The translations under genes were made by a program, and so were the position numbers. The notes under the pieces were generated by a model that made no database searches, was not told the DNA's origin, and worked only from the letters and a program-made list of their open reading frames with translations. Shown in pieces: positions 45,663 to 47,773 of a stretch of DNA of 47,773 bases; within the stretch, counting starts at the first letter, position 1; every line of letters begins with the position of its first letter. The DNA is from Trichinella spiralis (lineage: Eukaryota; Nematoda; Enoplea; Trichinellida; Trichinellidae): contig CM012955.1 in assembly GCA_000181795.3 (NCBI GenBank), positions 9,629,346 through 9,677,118 of the forward strand, given 5' to 3'.

Positions 45663-46635
45663 TTTCGAGCCGCTGTTAACTGTAAGCGCCAACATCGGAA
45701 TGTGAAATGTGATTTAGTTATCGAGCACATTGCACGTGCCTTTTAAAGTTTAAACTAAAAAATTTTAAAGTGAAGGTTAATCTCAATATAGTAGAACTTG
45801 ATTTTCAATTACTGTATTAGTTGATAATATTTCCGTAAATTGTAATAAAACAAAGTGTACCTGTTTTTTCATTTTTGCAACCATTTATACTATTTTTACA
45901 ATAACTACTATGATAGATACTACAAAACGTTATGCGGAAAATTAAGTTGAAGTTATTAACAATTTGTATTTCAGAACAGCGTTCTTGTAATATTGTATTT
46001 CGTGTACAATTCTTCTCATTAGGGTATCTTTAATGGCAGGGGATGAGTCATCGGGTATGCTTAAATGTATTTTGTTGTGCATGTGTTTGCATATGTCGTT
46101 GGTTCACATTGTATAGTGTATTCATTTATTTACTACAAATTTGATTTTATTAATAATTTTAATATGACTTGTTTACAAGTAAGTTGTGAGAGAATGTACA
46201 AATGTGACTGAATAATTGTTTTGAATTCTTCATGTAATCTGACTTTGAACAATACCACGTCGTGGTTAAATTTGAATGCTTTTTCTTCACAGTGCGATAG
46301 TTTTATCTAGTGGAAGTACAAAATTGAAACAATCAAACATGAAATTGCTGGATCAGCGTAATACATAATTTCTTATTAATTAATGGATCTTTTTTTCTTT
46401 GAGTTTGATGTAATTGAGAAGGAATACATAAGATGCATACAATTTGTAATAGGAAGAGGGCTTGCAGAAAGTTGCCAAAATGAAGATTTAGACGACTGCT
46501 AACAACAAAGCCAGTTTTATAGCTGTGGAAGCTGCAATTATATTGTTTGAAAATGCGCTTCAGCTGGATTTGGATAATAATCAGATTTGGAAATGTATCG
46601 CACAGTTTATTTAAATATTAGAAACCATCTATAAA

Positions 46636-46672
<37 letters not shown>

Positions 46673-46745
46673 GTTTCTGTGACACATTAATGAACAACAT
46701 CTTAACGGATATGCATGCCATATTTTGTTTGAAACACATGTTTGA
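45663..46745. other. Intergenic upstream of the glycoprotein gene
   Basis: About 1.1 kb. It contains the presumed promoter of the minus-strand glycoprotein, a short ORF at 46383-46502 (39 codons) and an ATG-less frame at 46492-46614 that reads like a TPR helix pair (LFENALQLDLDNNQIWKC). Neither is called as a gene. A (AT)n run lies at 46639-46670. Confidence 0.4.
46639..46670. repeat. (AT)n microsatellite
   Basis: Sixteen AT units immediately inside the right repeat arm. Confidence 0.9.
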
Positions 46746-46749
46746 ACAT

Positions 46750-47773
46750 TATTGAATCTCTAGTTGAAATAATTTTTTTGAAACAGAATTTCTTTTCTCC
46801 AAAAGTTTGCAGTTGTCATGAACAGTAAAAACGTGTAAAATTTCGAAAAAAAATTTTCGCCGATTTTCGCAAAAAAGCAAGTCTATAATCCATGAAATTT
46901 TGAAATTTTCGAGAAAACACTTTTTCTCCAAAAATGGCCTTCATGGGCATCAATCGATCGGAAACGATTAGAAGAGTACTGCAAACGCATCCTCGCTGTT
47001 CCCGGTTGCGTAGCTCTGGAGATATACTGAAAAAAGTGGGGAGCTTACCTATGTTTTCAGACAGACAATGTACCAAATTTAAAGGCCATTTATTTCACAA
47101 CTACTGGTCAAATTCCTTTGGGACTATGCATAACACTATCAATAATTAGTGCAAATAATTATCAAACAAAAAGGGCAAATATTGAAAAAAGATTTTACGC
47201 CGATTTTCGCAAAAGAAGCAAGTCTATAGCCCATGAAATTTACAATTTTTATGAAACATTTTGGAATCCAAAATTGGACTTTATAGGCATCAATCGATCG
47301 GAAATCATTAGAAAAGTACAACAGACTTATCAACGCCGTTCCAAGTTCTTGATATATCCAAAAAAGTGGCTCACGTACCTATGTATTGAGATAGGCAAAA
47401 TGCCAAGTTTAGAAGCCCATTATTCCACAACGACTGGACAGATTTCGCCCAAAACCTGCATTTCTTTTTGCCAAGCAATGAAAAATGTACAGTAGCCATA
47501 TTTATCAGCAGAAATGAACAAAATAAAAATTTGCATGCGAGGTCGTTGGCTTTGTTGACATAATAGAAATCATTTCAGTTTGAGGCCGTCCGTGGATGGT
47601 AGCTCAGCGTTTTGATTGGAAAATTGACTGAAGACAACATAGAAGCCAAACACTAATTTGCTTTATATTCATTATTATTTTTGAATATATCTGAAAAATA
47701 TTTTTCAATCACAAGAAACAGCATGACATCAAATGAGTAGACGCGCATTTAGCAGTAGTGCAGTTTTTCATTT
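46750..47773 (-). repeat. Right arm of the inverted repeat
   Basis: This is the reverse-complement counterpart of 430-1310. Its outer part (about 47500-47773) matches left-arm bases of about 436-720, and the match runs to the end of the window. Inside it the ~340-bp unit occurs twice (compare 46934-47110 with 47270-47450: both contain ggcatcaatcgatcggaaa). It carries at least one more complete subunit than the left arm. No coding or structural hallmark of a known element class was recognised. Confidence 0.75.

Noticed and set aside
1-47773. CRISPR array, bacterial operon, prophage or plasmid origin
   Set aside because: The window is intron-rich animal DNA; no spaced direct repeats or bacterial genes are present.

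Overview
The window is AT-rich eukaryotic nuclear DNA. Its genes are split by many short GT-AG introns, and every well-supported product is an animal protein. A repulsive guidance molecule (RGM; the family is missing from Drosophila but present in nematodes), a V-ATPase d subunit very like nematode VHA-16, small introns and compact gene spacing point to an invertebrate, most likely a nematode. An enoplean such as a Trichinella or Trichuris relative is a guess that needs a database search. All exon models were built by hand from splice sites, reading phase and family resemblance.

Layout. 1-1600: a diverged repeat arm with ~340-bp subunits. 1.6-16.2 kb: four housekeeping genes, all on the minus strand and head to tail: TMTC2-like O-mannosyltransferase (10 exons), DDX20/Gemin3 helicase (10 exons), V-ATPase subunit d (7 exons) and proteasome alpha-4 (8 exons, the first contributing only ATG). 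16.2-23.7 kb: a gene-poor stretch with a few GC-richer islands, probably the 5' and regulatory territory of the RGM gene at 23.7-25.7 kb (+). 26.7-28.3 kb: an unrecognised minus-strand 180-codon frame whose 5' end and upstream DNA lie in a nearly perfect 574/580-bp tandem duplication. 29.5-33.8 kb (+): ORP9-type oxysterol-binding protein and mitochondrial ribosomal protein L55. 34.5-36.4 kb (-): a two-pass membrane protein with a PPAY tail; a possible 32-residue gene sits on the other strand inside its second intron. 36.5-38 kb: fragments of small unrecognised genes. 38.15-39.04 kb (+): TMEM50. 39-42.2 kb: only weak exon candidates. 42.75-45.66 kb (-): an unrecognised type I membrane glycoprotein with tandemly duplicated phase 1-1 exons. 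46.75-47.77 kb: the second repeat arm, inverted relative to the first.

The recognised genes are mainly housekeeping or membrane-trafficking genes (ER glycosylation, snRNP assembly, acidification, proteolysis, lipid transfer, mitochondrial translation), with one BMP/guidance co-receptor. They form no obvious shared pathway. The most original material is the duplicated-exon glycoprotein, the recent promoter-plus-start tandem duplication, the inverted repeat pair and the small or nested gene candidates at 35.6-38 kb.
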